This document shows, in pieces, positions 55,813 to 64,000 of a stretch of 64,000 bases of DNA. The first letter of the stretch is position 1, and every line of letters begins with the position of its first letter. Position numbers and translations under genes: made by a program. This stretch comes from Areca catechu. Lineage: Eukaryota; Streptophyta; Magnoliopsida; Arecales; Arecaceae. The notes beneath the pieces are model-generated. The model worked only from the letters and a program-made list of their open reading frames with translations, was not told where the DNA came from and searched no databases. The stretch is from NCBI GenBank assembly GCA_021397845.1, contig CM038052.1, forward strand, positions 132,065,854 through 132,129,853, read 5' to 3'.

Positions 55813-57379
55813 GGGTCGACCCAACGGGAGAGTTGGGTGAATTTGGCTCGAGTCCTTTTTGCTCCACTTAATCTGTTTCTCCAAACTTGGAATTGACATT
55901 GCATCCTCTATATGCAGGTATGAAGTTCTCAGTGGATGACTTTCTTTCGATCACCAGGAAGAGGCCTCCATCGAGATTGGCTGAAGAGTCTTCCTCGAAG
56001 AGGGCTCATGATGAGAGTGCATCGACGGCCGCTCCTACCGAGCCGACTGAGCTGAGTGGGAGGGAGTCCGAGGCTGCCTCCACACAAGGAAGGGAAGTGG
56101 TGGCTGCAGTGTCTAAGCTAGGTTAGAGGGCAGCCGGGCCTGTGCCGGAGCGGTCGAGGTGACGAGAACCTGCCTCGCCCCGGAGCCTAAGGTGGTCGTC
56201 TAGGCCAGGGCCATAGCCACAATAGTCGCCATCATGTCACCTCCTCCTCCGGAGCCCGTTGTCATGGAGGAGGAGGTGCGAGGAGGAGTGGAGTAGGCAC
56301 CGGGGGTGCCACCTGAGGGGGCACCGAGCTCCTAACCGGCCCCCGAGGCCTCTTCTTGCAGCGGAGTAGGCAATTCCACCTCGGGGGCAAGTAGGAGGGA
56401 GAGGGACAACCGTCGGATCCCATTCAGATTGGTGCTCGACGTCTCACTACTCCGAGACCGGAAGCTGGCCGAGAGTATGATGGATTTCTCAATCCAATCA
56501 TGCGATCAATGGGAGATGGCGGGGAAAGTGCTGGGGGATGCGATTAGTAGCATCGTCCCCCAACTCTTCTCGGTAAGTGACTTCACTTTCTTGATTTCCC
56601 CTTTTTTTTTTGCTGAAGTCTTGTTTGGTGCAGATCGGTGCTGAGACCCTCCTGATCAAAGACTGCTGCTAGAACTAGTTGAAGAATGACAAGCAACAAG
56701 CGACGGAGGTCGAGGCCTTGAAGATCAAGCTAAAGAAGAAGTCCGACACCTCTCAAAAGCTCAGCCTGAAGAATGAGGAGCTCCAAAAAGAACTTTCCAG
56801 TGCCGAGAGGCACTCGAAGGAGCTCCAAAAGGACCTCGACCAGGAGCGAGGCCGGTCTAGGAAGAAGGCTGAGGAGCTCACGGCCACTGAAAAGAGGCTA
56901 ACAAAGTTCAACACTGAGGTGGCCAGGCAGAAGCGACGTGCTCAGTCCCTCCAGGCTAAACTGAATGCGGTGAAGGAGTGTATGGTCGTTACTGAGGAGA
57001 GGGCCACAGCTGTTAAGAAAGAAGCAACGACGGTGGCCAGGTCGGCGAAGCGACGAAGGAGCAAGCCGCCGAAGCGAAGAAGTGGGCTGAAGAGGCCATG
57101 GCAAGGTACAGGGCCTCGGAGGAGTTCGTCGCCGAGTTCCATGAAATAACATCGGACTCCTTTTTCAAGGGCTTCATGTACCTAAGTTCAAGGGTCAAGG
57201 AGTGTGTATCTGACAAGGGCCACCCTCTTCTCATATACCCCATTGCTTCTAATGCGGAGCCGACCCCAGATTTATGCGATGCTGAGGAGTCGACGGCCAC
57301 CCCCAAACCTTCTTTGCCGGTGATGGTTGTCGAAGCTAGAGATGCGCAACATGGGGTCCCTAGAGGTGACGCCTCGTGA
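55813..57379 (+). pseudogene. Tat3 antisense gene, second part: exons 2 and 3 with coiled coil
   Basis: After the Copia B target site, intron 1 ends at TATGCAG (55917). Exon 2 starts GTATGAAG with MKFSVDDFLSITRKRPPSRL, then an Ala/Glu/Pro-rich low-complexity stretch with stops, and LLRDRKLAESMMDFSIQSC near its end. Intron 2 is 56573-56633 (GTAAGT...GCAG, 61 bp). Exon 3 holds a long coiled coil (56679-57060: KNEELQKELSSAERHSKELQ and later heptads). After a frame change near 57070 comes EFVAEFHEITSDSFFKGF and a stop at 57377. Order, intron positions and coiled coil parallel the Tat2 antisense gene. Confidence 0.75.
56573..56633 (+). other. intron 2 of the Tat3 antisense gene
   Basis: Donor CG|GTAAGT, pyrimidine run CCCCTTTTTTTTTTGC and acceptor TTTGGTGCAG. 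It is at the same place relative to the coiled coil as the 74-bp Tat2 intron 20720-20793. Confidence 0.7.
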
Positions 57380-57639
57380 CCACGGAGTCCTGGCGGGGAG
57401 CCGCCTAAGTAGGATAGAGTCATTTTCTATTTTTTTTGCCCTTAGCTTGGGTCGCCCGGCATGTCAAGGGCATGAGGACACTTGTAATGAACCAAGAAAT
57501 TTTTAATGAAGTTAAATTTCCAATCATCTTGGGCTTGTGGGTACTCTACTTCTCCCCTCTCTTTTTCTCTATCTTTTCTTCTTCTTCTTTTTTTCTCCTT
57601 TTTTCTTATGTGAAATGAGATTAGAGTGGAGGCTTCCAC
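57380..57639. other. 3' region of the Tat3 antisense gene
   Basis: No gene. A pyrimidine-rich run (57540-57605) and the end of the antisense transcript are expected here. Confidence 0.45.
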
Positions 57640-58330
57640 TTTGTTTCTGAGTGTCCCAAGCTTCAGCACCATAGGGCTGAGCTCCGAGCTTTGTTGTCTC
57701 AGAGCTAGGCTCGAAGACTTGGTGGCCGAAGAGCTAGGCTTCGGGCTTTGATGTCTTGGAGCTAGGCTCAAAGACTTGGTGGCCGGAGAGCTGGGCTTCG
57801 GGCTTTGATGTCTTGGAGCTAGGCTCAAAGACTTGGTGGCCGGAGAGCTGGGCTTCGGGCTTTGATGTCTCGGAGCTAGGCTTAAAGACTTGGTGGCCGG
57901 AGAGCTAGGCTTAAATACTTGGTGCCAGAGAGTCGTGGGATTCGGGCTTTGATGGCCTGGAGCTAGGCTCGAGGCTTAGTGCTAGAGAGTCGTGGGATCC
58001 GGGCTTTGATATCTCAGAGCTAAGCTCGAAGACTTGGTGCCGGAGAGTCACGGGATCCGAGCTTTGATGGCCTAGAGCTGGGCTCGAGGACTTGGTGCCG
58101 GAGAGTCATGGGATCTGGTCTTTGATGCCTGGGAGTTGAATCCCAGGGCTTGGTGCCGGAGAGTCATCGGATCTGGGCTTTGATGCCTGGGAGTTGAGTC
58201 CCAGGGCTTGGTGCTGGATAGTCGTGTGATCCAGGCTTTGATGCTTGGTAGTGAGTCCCAGGGCTTGGTGCTGGAGAGTCATGAGATCCGGGCTTTGATG
58301 GCCTAGAGCTGGGCTTGTGCAATGATTCTC
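57640..58330. repeat. 57-bp tandem array (Tat3 3' region)
   Basis: GACTTGGTGGCCGGAGAGCT units recur every 57 bp at 57718, 57775, 57832 and 57889, then continue as diverged TTGGTGCCGGAGAGTCATGG units up to about 58290. It lies between the antisense gene and the integrase end of Tat3. Confidence 0.87.
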
Positions 58331-58394
58331 CTACAAGGCAAAAGTGTTTACACAAGGAAAATCTTGATTATTAGTGGGTTAGGACATTACACTA

Positions 58395-58970
58395 CTGGTG
58401 CCGGGGAGCCGGGCCTCAGGCTTTAGTGTGCCGGAGAGCTGGGCTCTGGGCTTGACCATGCTGGAGAGCTGGGCTTCGAGCTTGAGCATGCCGGAGACCT
58501 GGGCTCCGGGCTTGAGAGTGCCTGAGAGTTGGGCCTTGGGCTTGAGCATGCTGGAGAGTAGGGCTTCGAGCTTAAAAGTGTCGGAGAGCTGGGCCCCAAG
58601 CTTGAGCATGCTGGAGAGTAGGGCTCCGAGCTTGAGCATTTTGGAGAGCTGGGCTCTAGGCTCGAGAGTGCCGAAGAGCTGGGCTCCAAGCTCGAGAGTG
58701 CCGAAGAGCTGGGCTCCGGGCTCGAGAGTGCCAGAGAGTAGGGCTCCGAGCTTGAGAGCACCGGAGAGCTGGGCCCCAGGCTTGAGAGTGCTGGAGAGCC
58801 TGGCCCCAGGCTTGGCCATGCTAAAGAGCAAGGCTCCGAGCTCGAGAGTGCTGGAGAGTTGGGCCCTGGGCTTGAGTGTGCTGGAGAGTAGGGCTCCGAG
58901 CTTGAGCGTGCCAGAGAGCTGGGCTCTGGGCTTGAGCATGCTGGAGAGCCGGGCCCCGGGCTTGACATCC
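58395..58970. repeat. 30-bp tandem array, about 19 copies (Tat3 3' region)
   Basis: GAGAGCTGGGCTCCGGGCTTGA-like units every 30 bp. Since 30 is a multiple of three, one plus and two minus frames stay open across the array (58398-59195, 58939-58379, 58968-58423) with ten-residue repeats. I treat those frames as by-products. Confidence 0.9.
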
Positions 58971-59037
58971 CTATATGGCAGAGAGCAATTTATGCAAAAG
59001 AAGGTCTTTATTATTATTATTGGAAGAAAGCCTTACA

Positions 59038-60056
59038 CTACTGATAGTATCTTTTCAGGTTATGGGCATCCCATGTTTGAGAGAACCTGGCACTGTCCAG
59101 ATCCTCGAGGTAGTAGGCCCTATGTGAGAGAGCTTCGGCCACCTTGTATGGGCCTTCCCAATTTAGCGAGAGCTTGCAGCACTCCCGGGGTTTAGATGCT
59201 TCGGTTCGGCATAACACCAGGTCGTCGTGTTGGAAGACCTTTGGCCTTACCCGCGTGTTGTAGTACTGGGCCACTCGTTGTCGGTACGCTGCCATCCGGA
59301 GCCGAGCTCTGTCCCTTGTTTCTTTGAGGAGTCCAAGTTGAGCAAAAGGTGTGCCGGGTTCTATGCTTCGTCATATTGCTGCACCCACAGCGTGGGCACG
59401 TTGAGCTCAACTAGGATGACCGCCTCAGTTACGAAAACAAGGTTGAATGGTGTTTCATCTGTCGTCGTTTTGTGCGTTGTATGGTAGGCCCACAGGACAC
59501 TTGGAAGTTCTTTCGCCCATCTATCATTGGCTTGGTCAAGCCTGGTCCTAAGTCCTTCAAGAATGGTTCGATTAGTCACCTCAGCTTCCCCATTTGTTTG
59601 GGGGTGAGCTACCGAGGTAAAGCGATGTTTGATGCCATGCTCGGTGCAGAACCCTTCGAACTCCCGGTTGTCAAACTGATGCCCGTTGTCAGTGATGATG
59701 CAGTGGGGGAGTCCGAAGTGGCAAATAATTGATTTTCAGAAGAATTGGTGGACATTAACTTCTGTAATCCGAGCTAGCGGCTCTGCTTCCACCTACTTGG
59801 TGAAGTAGTCAATCTCCACCAGAAGGAATCTCCGTTGCCCCGGTGCAAGGAAAAATGGCCCTAGGATATCCATTCCCCACTGGGCAAAAGGCCAAGGGGT
59901 GGAGAGCTGGGAGATCGGTGCTGCCGGCTGATGCTGTGTGTGAGCATGGCACTGGCATTTGTCGCACTTCTTCATGAAGTCGACGGTATCCTCCCTCATG
60001 GTCTCCCAGAAGTATCCCTGATGAAGGGTTTTGTCTGCCAACATCCTTCCTCCCAC
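59038..60056 (-). pseudogene. Tat3 integrase, broken by stops
   Basis: Zinc region 60056-59930: HQGYFWETMREDTVDFMKKC and CDKCQCHAH. The core begins with WGMDILGPFF (first Asp) and IDYFTK; after a stop the minus strand 59800-59580 gives RITEVNVHQF, a stop, and CIITDNGHQFDNREF (second Asp intact, unlike Tat2). NGEAEVTNRTILEGL follows at about 59600-59560, then WAYHTTHKTTTDETPFNLV. C-terminus 59295-59038: YYNTRVRPKVFQHDDLVL and KLSLNWEGPYKV. Triad residues are intact but stops divide the frame. Confidence 0.87.
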
Positions 60057-60399
60057 ATGGTTCCCACAGAGGCCTTCATGTATTTCTTAGAGTACGAAGG
60101 CAGCTTCCGTGGGTCTGAGGCACTACAGGAGCAGGTAGGAGTAGGACTGGTGATAGAACTGGACTTCCATCAGGAAAAACCGGGAGGCTTTCTTCTGGAT
60201 GAGTCTGGCTTCTATGCGGTCTTCTGGCAAGGTGCCATCAGTGATGTACCTGACATACCTGTCCATCCAGCTTGGCTCTGGGGTGACTTGCTACACCTCC
60301 TATGGGCCTTTGTAGCTTGGATTCTTAAGGTACTCGATGTAGGCATGCCCCAGTGACGAGTCTGGCAAGGTCACGAGTCTCGATAGTACATTCGTGCGA

Positions 60400-60780
60400 G
60401 CATTCTCCCCGCGGGGGATGTGGAAAATGCTAAAACATCAAAAGCCTACCGTGCTTGAGTGGACTCGCTCCAAGTACATCATCATCTAGGAATCTCTGGC
60501 CTTATATTCTCTAGAGACTTATCCGGCTACCAATTGGGAGTCGGTAAAGACTTTCAAGCTTTGCACGCCTAGCTTGCAAGAGACTTTTAGGCCCATAAGG
60601 AGCACCTCGTACTCCGCCTGGTTGTTTGTCGCGATTAACTTGAAGCAGAGAGCACACTCGGTCACGACCCCATCACGGTTGGCGAGGATGAGGTCGGCTC
60701 CACTCTCACCGAAGTTGGATGTGCCATCCACGTGGAGGATCCAGGGCTCCTCCTCTAGCTCGAGCTTGATTTGACGCCCT
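60400..60780 (-). pseudogene. Tat3 archaeal-type second RNase H
   Basis: Frame 60731-60519: GTSNFGESGADLILANRDG, NNQAEYEVLLMGLKV and VQSLKVFTDSQLVAG; just upstream in another frame is WILHVDG-type sequence near 60740. Expected acidic residues (HVD, AEYE, TDSQ) are visible. It confirms the Tat lineage. The part beyond 60519 decays. Confidence 0.8.
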
Positions 60781-62030
60781 GGTGTTGTATGCTCTAGCTC
60801 CTCGGTGAGTCCTGTGCACTCGACTAAGAAGTCGGCTAGGACCTGGGCCTTCTATGACAATCTCGACCGATATGAGATGTTGAACTTGCTCAGCATCAGG
60901 GACCACTTGGCCAGCCTCCTAGAGGTTTCAGGGTGGCTAAGTATGGTCCTTAGTGGCTGATCCATCATGACCATGATGGGGTATGCTTGGAAGTAGGGCC
61001 TGAGGTGCTTAGCAGACATTATTAGAGCAAAAATAAGTTTCTCGGAGCGAGTATACCTGATCTCCATGTCATGGAGGATCTTGCTGGTATAGTACACTAG
61101 CTTCTGGGATCCATCCTCATCTGTGTAGACGAGGATCGAGCTGATGGCTCTAGGTGTGATGGCTAGGTAGAGCAGGAGCTCCTCTTCTTCCTCCAATCTG
61201 GAAAGCAGCGGAGGAGAGGCTAGGAACTTCTTCAATTCTTCGAAGGCCATCCTGCACTCCTCTGTCCAGGTGAAGTCATGTATTTTGTGCAACCTTGAAG
61301 AAGGGAAGGCAGCCATCGATCGATCTCGAGATGAACTGACTCAGAGCTGCAATCTATCCTGTCAGGCACTGGACCTGCTTTTTGGATGTCGGGTGCTCCA
61401 TGTCGATGATCGCCTAGACCTTCTTTGGGTTTGCTTCAATGTCCCTCTGGGTGACCATGAAGCCGAGGGATTTTCTTGTCGCCACTCTGAAGGTACATTT
61501 GGCTGTGTTCAGCTTCATCTAGTATTTTCGGAGGTTATGGAAGGCTTCGACGAGTTCGACAATATGGTCCGAGCTCGGCTTGATCATGACAATCATGTCG
61601 TCCATGTGCACCTACATGTTCTAGCCAATTTGGTCCTTGAAGACCCTGTTAACCAGATGCTAGTATGTGGCCCCAGCATTCTTCAGATCAAAGGGCATCA
61701 TCCTGCAACAGTACGTCCCTTGGTTAGTGATGAAGGCGATGTGCTCTTTGTCCTCTGGGTGCATCCAAATCTGGTTGTATTCGGAGAATGCATCCATGAA
61801 GGAGAGTAGTCTGTGCCTCGAGGTGGCATCCACCAACTGATTGATCTTCAGTAGAGGAAAGCTATCCTTTGGGCATGCCTTATTGAGTTTGGTGTAGTCT
61901 ACACAGATCCTTCATTTGCCATTGCTCTTCTTCACCATCACCACTTTCGCTAGCCAGCTTGGGTACTGTACCTCCCGAACAACGCCGACGGCGAGGAGTT
62001 TGTCCACCTCCTTATTGATTGCCGCCTACC
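60780..62030 (-). pseudogene. Tat3 reverse transcriptase and RNase H, broken
   Basis: RNase H is the 61316-60852 frame: FTWTEECRMAFEELKKFLAS, LLYLAITPRAISSILV, KLVYYTSKILHDMEIRYTRS and MMDQPLRTIL. RT is minus 62000-61320 in pieces: the active site reads VHMDDMIVMIKPSS near 61590 (HMDD instead of YVDD), then KLNTAKCTFRV and TQRDIEANPKKV followed by a stop. Further up, fragments matching the Tat2 fingers and palm occur. Several stops prevent translation. Confidence 0.82.
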
Positions 62031-62349
62031 TCTCTGGGATGAAGCTCCTTTTCTTCTACCGAACTGGGCGATGCTTTGGGTCAATACTCAACTTGTGAGT
62101 GATGATGTCAAGGGGGATACCTGGCATGTCTACTACCGTCTAGGTGAACACATCCGCATTTGTTCGCAGGAACTCCAACAGGTGGGCCCTTTCTTCATCT
62201 TGTAGCTAGGCCCTAATCTTTGCTACCTTCGATGGGTCGGCTCCGAGCGGATAAGACTGGAGGCGCTCAACCGAGCCACCCTTAGGGTCCTACACCCTTT
62301 GGTCGAGATCGTCCATGCTGGGGTCGTCCTCGGGGACCTTGGCCCCAAG

Positions 62350-62960
62350 AAGAGTCTGGAAATAGTGTTGAATTGGCTGGGGCGCACCTCTCATCTCACT
62401 GACACCATAGGGAGTTGGGAACTGCACCAGCAGTCACTTCGTGGAGATAATGGTGTCGAGCAGGTTGAGCCCAGGTCAGCCGAGAATCACATTGTAGACT
62501 GAAGGGAGCCTAACAACAGTGAATGTCATTATAATAGTGCTCTACCAAGGTGGAGTCCCGACAGTGACTAGGAGAGTGATTTCTCCCTTGACCTCCATGG
62601 AGTCACTTATGAAACCGACTAGTGGAGTGTGCACAGGTCTGAGCTGAGCAGGAGAAAGATTCATCCTGGAGAAGGCATCGTAAAAAAGCATATCCGTGGA
62701 GCTTCCACTATCAACCATGATACGCTTTACAGGATGCTTCGTGATCATCATCTCAATGACCATGGCATCATTATTTACATTCTGCCCCCCACTTCCCCCT
62801 TCCCTCATAAAGGGGAGTGCATTTTTAGAATGCCCTGCCCCCCGGGCCTTCTTGGATGTGCACTTGGCTCCCCAGCATATCATCTCCATCGGCTTCTCGA
62901 AAGGGCGATTGTCAATTGTAGGGACTGGCGAGAGAGCGACGAGCACCTGAGGTTCTACTA
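62350..62960 (-). pseudogene. Tat3 aspartic protease
   Basis: Frame 62946-62542 contains ENIHIC-like linker replaced here by PMEMICWGAK, then NDAMVIEMMITKHPVKRIM, VDSGSSTDMLFYDAFSRMNL (active site DSGSS) and LVGFISDSMEVKGEITLLV. This is a well-preserved Tat protease of about 130 residues. The downstream strand with N-V-ILGRP-like sequence follows toward 62400 in another frame. Confidence 0.85.
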
Positions 62961-64000
62961 GAGGTCAGCCCCCTACGAACCCTCCAAGGTAGTCCCTCTT
63001 GATGAGTTCTTCAATCTCCCTCTTGAGGTTGTGGCATTTCTAGGTGTTGTGGCCATGGTCGCGATGGTAGTGGCGGTACTTTATTTTCTCATGGCCAATA
63101 GACGGCTTCATCGGAGGTGGGTGCTTCGAGTAGGGCTCACCTTCGATCTCCATGAGGATCCTCATCCTCGGGGCGAGGAGAAAGGTATACCTCTCCTCGG
63201 GAATGGGGGTGCTTCTCGGTTTCAGCCCCTAGCGAAAGTTCAGAGCCGGGGGTCCTGGCTTCCGCATCCTGGATGCCTCGACAGGACATGGCTTCTTCAG
63301 CGACTTCCCATTGAGCTCCTACCTTGTACCATCCGCCTCCTCGGCACGGACATACTTCTGAGCTCGAAGGAGGAGCTCAGAGTAGGTCTTGGGGGGATTC
63401 TTGTCGAGCGAGTAGGTCTTGGGGGGCTTTAGTGCTAGCATGGTGATTGGCTCATCAAGATTGTAGATCTCCAAGGCAGCAACCTTGAATCGAGCCACGT
63501 AGCCCGTAGGGGCTCGTGGTCCTGTTGCCAGATGGAGAAGAGGCTATCTGCCTCACGTGGCACCTTCTGACAGAAGTCAAAGTGGGCCACGAACTTTCGC
63601 TCCAGCTGAGCGAAAGAGCCGATGATTTTGAGCTCGAGGCAGGTGAACCAGACCCGAGCCACCTTCCAAAGGGTTGCTGGGAAGGCAATGCAGAAGAGGG
63701 TGTCAGTGGCCCCATGGACCCCCATGAGGGCCTTGTAGCTTTCTAGGTGGTTCAGGGGGTCGGTGGTCCTGTCGTAGGGGTCCACCTACGCCATACAAAA
63801 TAGACTGGGAATCGGTTCCTCTTGGATCTCTCGGGAGAAGGGTGGATGGGCGCCATAGCTCACTAGCTCATCGGCGGAGCCCTTTATATTTGCAAACCGG
63901 CGGGATAGCTCCGCTAGCTTGCGCTCCTACTCCTCCAGGCACTTCTCAGCTGTGTGCCTGATGGCCTCATCAGTAGAACCTTCTCCTGAAGGAGACGCAG
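62960..64000 (-). pseudogene. Tat3 gag, partial and broken
   Basis: The Retrotrans_gag part is the frame 63785-63435: MDPYDRTTDPLNHLESYKAL, FPATLWKVARVWF and SFAQLERKFVAHFDF, the capsid-like helices also seen in Tat2. The Cys/His box is expected near 63010-63080, where the minus strand reads KYRHYHRDHGHNT-like sequence. The N-terminal part (63800-64000) is Ser/Glu-rich and runs out of the window. The frame is broken after about 63450. Confidence 0.82.

Larger units (their letters stand above)
41266..64000 (-). mobile_element. Tat3: Tat-lineage element with antisense gene, continues beyond the window
   Basis: Minus-strand pol and gag (59038-64000), plus-strand antisense gene (45102-57379), tandem arrays between them (57640-58970) and LTR copies at the left. 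The layout mirrors Tat2 in reverse. The 5' LTR and part of gag lie beyond 64000. Copia B is inserted in the antisense gene. The left end lies only 16 bp from the Copia A target duplication, so the right-hand TSD cannot be checked. Confidence 0.85.

Noticed and set aside
58379..59195. Decapeptide-repeat proteins on both strands
   Set aside because: Product of the 30-bp tandem array in the Tat3 3' region; no start context or similarity.

Overview
The window is nuclear DNA from a flowering plant. It is almost entirely nested LTR retrotransposons around one small island of ordinary gene sequence. Tat-lineage Ty3/gypsy elements, plant-type introns and a FRD3-like MATE transporter fragment all point to a plant. 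A large-genome monocot such as a palm is my guess from the Tat/Tork/chromovirus mix, but the sequence does not prove it. No bacterial-style genes, tRNA, rRNA or CRISPR were seen.

Layout from left to right. 1-281 may be the end of an LTR from an unknown element. About 300-7434 is Tat1, a heavily decayed minus-strand Tat/gypsy element. 7435-9498 is the island: three intact minus-strand exons (7815-8802) of a MATE-family transporter, with intron sequence around them. 9499-41244 is an old minus-strand Ty1/copia element (Copia A, LTRs about 160 bp, target duplication CTTCA) that has been split three times: by a plus-strand Tat element (Tat2, 12343-23571), by a plus-strand chromovirus derivative (24388-30577, duplication CCATG) and by a minus-strand element without recognisable gag-pol (32313-40994, duplication GAGGG). 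That last element itself contains a solo LTR (34856-36109, duplication AACAT). From 41266 to beyond the right edge lies a minus-strand Tat element (Tat3), which carries a young plus-strand Tork/Angela-like copia element (Copia B, 45933-55812, duplication GGGTC).

The layers give a relative order by eye. Copia A is oldest (most divergent LTRs). The gag-pol-less element and Tat2 are next (LTRs differ by very roughly a tenth or slightly less). The chromovirus derivative is younger (a few per cent), and Copia B is youngest (about 1 per cent). Removing the insertions rejoins Copia A in the order LTR, PBS, leader, gag, protease, integrase, RT, RNase H, PPT, LTR.

The most interesting biology is in the Tat elements. 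Tat2 and Tat3 both carry, between pol and the 3' LTR, an antisense gene with introns. In Tat2 it has a TATA box, a region I recognise as the Transposase_28 type (putative gypsy-type protein), and a C-terminal coiled coil. All three Tat elements have tandem arrays with unrelated monomers, both near the start of the LTR and downstream of integrase. Other points of interest are a chromovirus derivative that keeps Gag and the chromodomain but has lost protease, RT and the integrase core; tandem copies of the PBS/LTR junction in the gag-pol-less element; and palindromes and hairpins in the Copia B LTR. The MATE exons have no stops, so the gene may survive with transposon-filled introns or may be a remnant; the window cannot decide.
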